In this document: piece after piece, positions 4,994 to 6,482 of the stretch
How positions within the stretch are numbered: the first letter of the stretch is position 1
Layout of the letters: the number at the start of each line of letters is the position of its first letter
From: an uncultured Solirubrobacter sp.
GTDB taxonomy: Bacteria > Actinomycetota > Thermoleophilia > Solirubrobacterales > Solirubrobacteraceae
Length of the DNA stretch: 6,482 nucleotides
Assembly (NCBI GenBank): GCA_937871635.1
Contig: CALMNS010000091.1
Span: 1-6,482, forward strand
Reading direction: 5' to 3'
Program-made: the position numbers and the translations under genes
Notes under the pieces: model-generated
What the model saw: the letters and a program-made list of their open reading frames with translations, nothing else
What the model was told of the DNA's origin: nothing
Databases searched by the model: none

Positions 4994-6325
4994 TTAGCGG
5001 CCCCGGGTCAGGGCACCGAGGTCCGGCATCTTGCCCTGGGAGAGCCCGCGCATCATCTTGCGCATCTCGCCGAACTGCTTGACGAGCTGGTTGACCTGCT
5101 GGACGCTCGTCCCCGAGCCCTTGGCGATCCGCAGCCGCCGCGAGCCCTTGATCAGCTCGGGTCGCCGGCGCTCCATCGGCGTCATCGACCGGATGATCGC
5201 CTCGATGCGGTCGAACTCCCGCTCGTCGACGTCCATCTGGGAGAGCTTGTGGCCGGCCAGCCCGGGGATCATTCCCATCAGCGAGGTCAGCGAGCCCATC
5301 TTGCGGATCTTCGTGAGCTGGGCGAGGAAGTCGTCGAGGGTGAACTCGTTGCGCCGCAGCTTGCGCTCGAGCTCGGCGGCCTCGTCCTCGTCGGTGGCCT
5401 TCTCCGCCTTCTCGATGAACGACAGCACGTCGCCCATGCCGAGGATCCGCTGGGCCATCCGGTCGGGGTGGAAGCGCTCGAAGGCGTCGAGCTTCTCCCC
5501 GGTGGAGGCGAACATGATCGGCTTGCCGGTGACCGCCTTGACGCTCAGGGCGGCGCCGCCGCGGGCGTCGCCGTCGAGCTTGGAGAGCACCACGCCGTCG
5601 AACTGGGCCGTCTCGGCGAACTGCTCGGCGACGTTGACGGCGTCCTGGCCCGTCATCGCGTCGACTACGAGCAGGACGTTGTGGGGCCGGACCGCCTTCT
5701 TGATGTTGCCGAGCTCCTCCATGAGCGCCTGGTCGACGTGCAGCCGGCCGCTCGTGTCGACGATCAGGACGTCCTTGTTGTCGCGCTTGGCCTGGTCGAG
5801 CGCCCAGCGGGCGATGTCGACCGGGTCGTGGTCGGTGCCCCGCTCGTAGACGGTGGCGCCCGCCTGGACGCCGACCTTGATGAGCTGCTCGACCGCGGCC
5901 GGGCGGTAGACGTCGCAGGCGGCCACGGCCACCGACGCGCCGCGCTCGTTCTTGAGCCAGCGGGCGAGCTTGCCGGTGGCGGTCGTCTTGCCCGAGCCCT
6001 GCAGGCCGGCCATGAGGATGACCGTGGGCGGGCGCGGTGAGAAGGTGAGGCCGGCGGCGGCGCCGCCCATGAGGCCCGTGAGCTCCTCGTTGACGATCTT
6101 GACGACCTGCTGGCCCGGGTTGAGCTGCTGGGCGACCTGGACGCCGTTGGCCCGCTCCTTCACCGTCTTGGTGAAGTCCTTGACCACGCGGAAGTTGACG
6201 TCGGCCTCGAGGAGCGCAAGGCGGATCTCGCGCATCGCCTTGGTGATGTCCTCCTCGGTGAGCGCGCCCCGCTGGCGGACGCCGGAGAGGGTGCCCTGGA
6301 GCTTGTCGGCGAGGGAGTCGAACAC
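4994..6325 (-). CDS. ffh: Signal recognition particle protein Ffh (SRP54), GTPase
   Basis: Ffh binds 4.5S RNA and hydrophobic signal sequences on ribosomes and, with its receptor FtsY, delivers nascent chains to the membrane translocon. The 443-residue protein is full length. An N-terminal helical domain (about 1-90, with the typical REIRLALLEADVN) precedes the G domain: P-loop GLQGSGKTT at 107-115, CDVYRPAAVEQL at 137-148, switch motif DTSGR at 190-194, SKLDGDARGGAAL at 248-260. The M domain follows from about 293 (LGMGDVLSFIEKAEK), with the signal-sequence finger loop around 340-358 and the RNA-binding segment ELIKGSRRLRIAKGSG at 390-405. The tail after it is short. DTSGR and SKLD replace the more usual bacterial DTAGR and TKLD; both are conservative, and DTSGR is usual in eukaryotic SRP54. 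The start is GTG, chosen because MFDSLADKLQ aligns with the family N-terminus; no Shine-Dalgarno sequence is visible. It is the first complete gene of the run, 11 bases before rpsP. Confidence 0.98.
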   Translation of the reverse strand: MFDSLADKLQGTLSGVRQRGALTEEDITKAMREIRLALLEADVNFRVVKDFTKTVKERANGVQVAQQLNPGQQVVKIVNEELTGLMGGAAAGLTFSPRPPTVILMAGLQGSGKTTATGKLARWLKNERGASVAVAACDVYRPAAVEQLIKVGVQAGATVYERGTDHDPVDIARWALDQAKRDNKDVLIVDTSGRLHVDQALMEELGNIKKAVRPHNVLLVVDAMTGQDAVNVAEQFAETAQFDGVVLSKLDGDARGGAALSVKAVTGKPIMFASTGEKLDAFERFHPDRMAQRILGMGDVLSFIEKAEKATDEDEAAELERKLRRNEFTLDDFLAQLTKIRKMGSLTSLMGMIPGLAGHKLSQMDVDEREFDRIEAIIRSMTPMERRRPELIKGSRRLRIAKGSGTSVQQVNQLVKQFGEMRKMMRGLSQGKMPDLGALTRGR

Positions 6326-6331
6326 TCCGGA

Positions 6332-6354
6332 CCAGTCTAGGCGGGTCTAGCTGG
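6332..6354 (-). promoter_or_regulatory. Small imperfect hairpin just upstream of the ffh start
   Basis: On the transcribed strand the sequence reads CCAG-CTAG, a six-base loop (ACCCGC), then CTAG-A-CTGG. This is an 8-base-pair stem with a single bulged A. It overlaps the stop codon of the upstream gene (6349-6347) and ends six bases before the GTG start of ffh, where a ribosome binding site would normally be. The two CTAGAC copies also form a short direct repeat ten bases apart. No T-run follows, so an intrinsic terminator is unlikely. It could affect translation of ffh, be a protein-binding dyad, or be chance. The structure is seen directly; any function is inference. Confidence 0.35.
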
Positions 6355-6482
6355 GGTCCAGGCGGGGCAGCCCGCCCGGGCCCGGCTGCTGCGCCCCGGC
6401 GGCGGCCTCGGACGCCTCGCGCGAGGCGCGGGCGGCGTCCTCGGCGTGCACCCCTTGGATCGCGAGGCCGGGGACGGCCGGG
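6347..6482 (-). CDS. 3' end of an unidentified protein gene (partial, runs off the window)
   Basis: An open frame enters from the right edge and ends at a TAG at 6349-6347, giving the last 44 residues of a protein. It is read as coding because A/T is confined almost wholly to second codon positions: about 15 second-position A/T bases against 4 at first and 1 at third positions, as in the neighbouring genes. The visible tail starts PAVPGLAIQGVHAEDAARAS, continues with an Ala/Glu-rich stretch likely to be helical, and ends in a Gly/Pro-rich segment finishing GLPRLDPS. I do not recognise the family; a flexible C-terminal tail is a fair description. Its stop lies 21 bases upstream of the ffh start on the same strand, so co-transcription with ffh is likely. 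All three minus frames are fairly open here because of the GC content, so the call rests on base periodicity and the well-placed stop. Confidence 0.6.
   Translation of the reverse strand, partial: PAVPGLAIQGVHAEDAARASREASEAAAGAQQPGPGGLPRLDPS

Noticed and set aside
4728..5000. A 4.5S/SRP RNA or riboswitch near ffh and rpsP
   Set aside because: Gaps here are only 3 and 11 bases and the rest is coding, leaving no room for an RNA gene.

Overview
The window is a stretch of a very GC-rich bacterial chromosome in which every supported gene lies on the minus strand, so transcription runs from high to low coordinates. Gene content and order (ffh, rpsP, KH-domain gene, rimM, trmD, rplS, lepB, rnhB, yraN) are the classic actinobacterial SRP/ribosomal-protein housekeeping cluster. 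The strong G/C bias in third codon positions, the GTG starts, and the sequence character of LepB, TrmD and RimM suggest a deep-branching actinobacterium, most likely class Thermoleophilia (Solirubrobacterales-like). That lineage call is an inference from remembered family resemblance, not from a search.

Layout in transcription order: the 3' end of an unidentified gene (6482-6347); a small hairpin over its stop codon; ffh, the SRP GTPase (6325-4994); rpsP, ribosomal protein S16 (4982-4731); a khpA-like KH-domain RNA-binding gene (4727-4494); rimM, a 30S maturation factor (core from about 4495 to 4043); trmD, tRNA m1G37 methyltransferase (4043-3297); rplS, ribosomal protein L19 with an acidic tail (3300-2797); lepB, signal peptidase I (2783-2169); rnhB, RNase HII (2164-1511); yraN, a UPF0102 nuclease-like gene (1464-1066); and an aldo/keto reductase (1043-75). 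The last 74 bases hold an extremely C-rich tract (G-rich in the transcript) and no gene. Junctions are very tight: a 4-base ATGA overlap (trmD/rplS), a 1-base overlap (rimM/trmD), and gaps of 3 to 46 bases elsewhere, so this looks like one operon whose promoter lies outside the window.

The genes serve protein synthesis and export: Ffh targets nascent membrane and secreted proteins and LepB removes their signal peptides; S16, L19, RimM and the KH protein belong to ribosome structure, assembly or RNA binding; TrmD protects reading frame; RNase HII removes ribonucleotides from DNA. The aldo/keto reductase is the one member with no obvious link.

I see no undescribed system here. The points worth checking are the reading frame at the start of rimM (its conserved domain has no usable start codon next to it), the acidic L19 tail, a four-cysteine insertion pattern in LepB, an Asp-to-Glu change at the expected TrmD catalytic position, a hairpin in front of ffh, and two consecutive G-quadruplex-type motifs just past the last gene.
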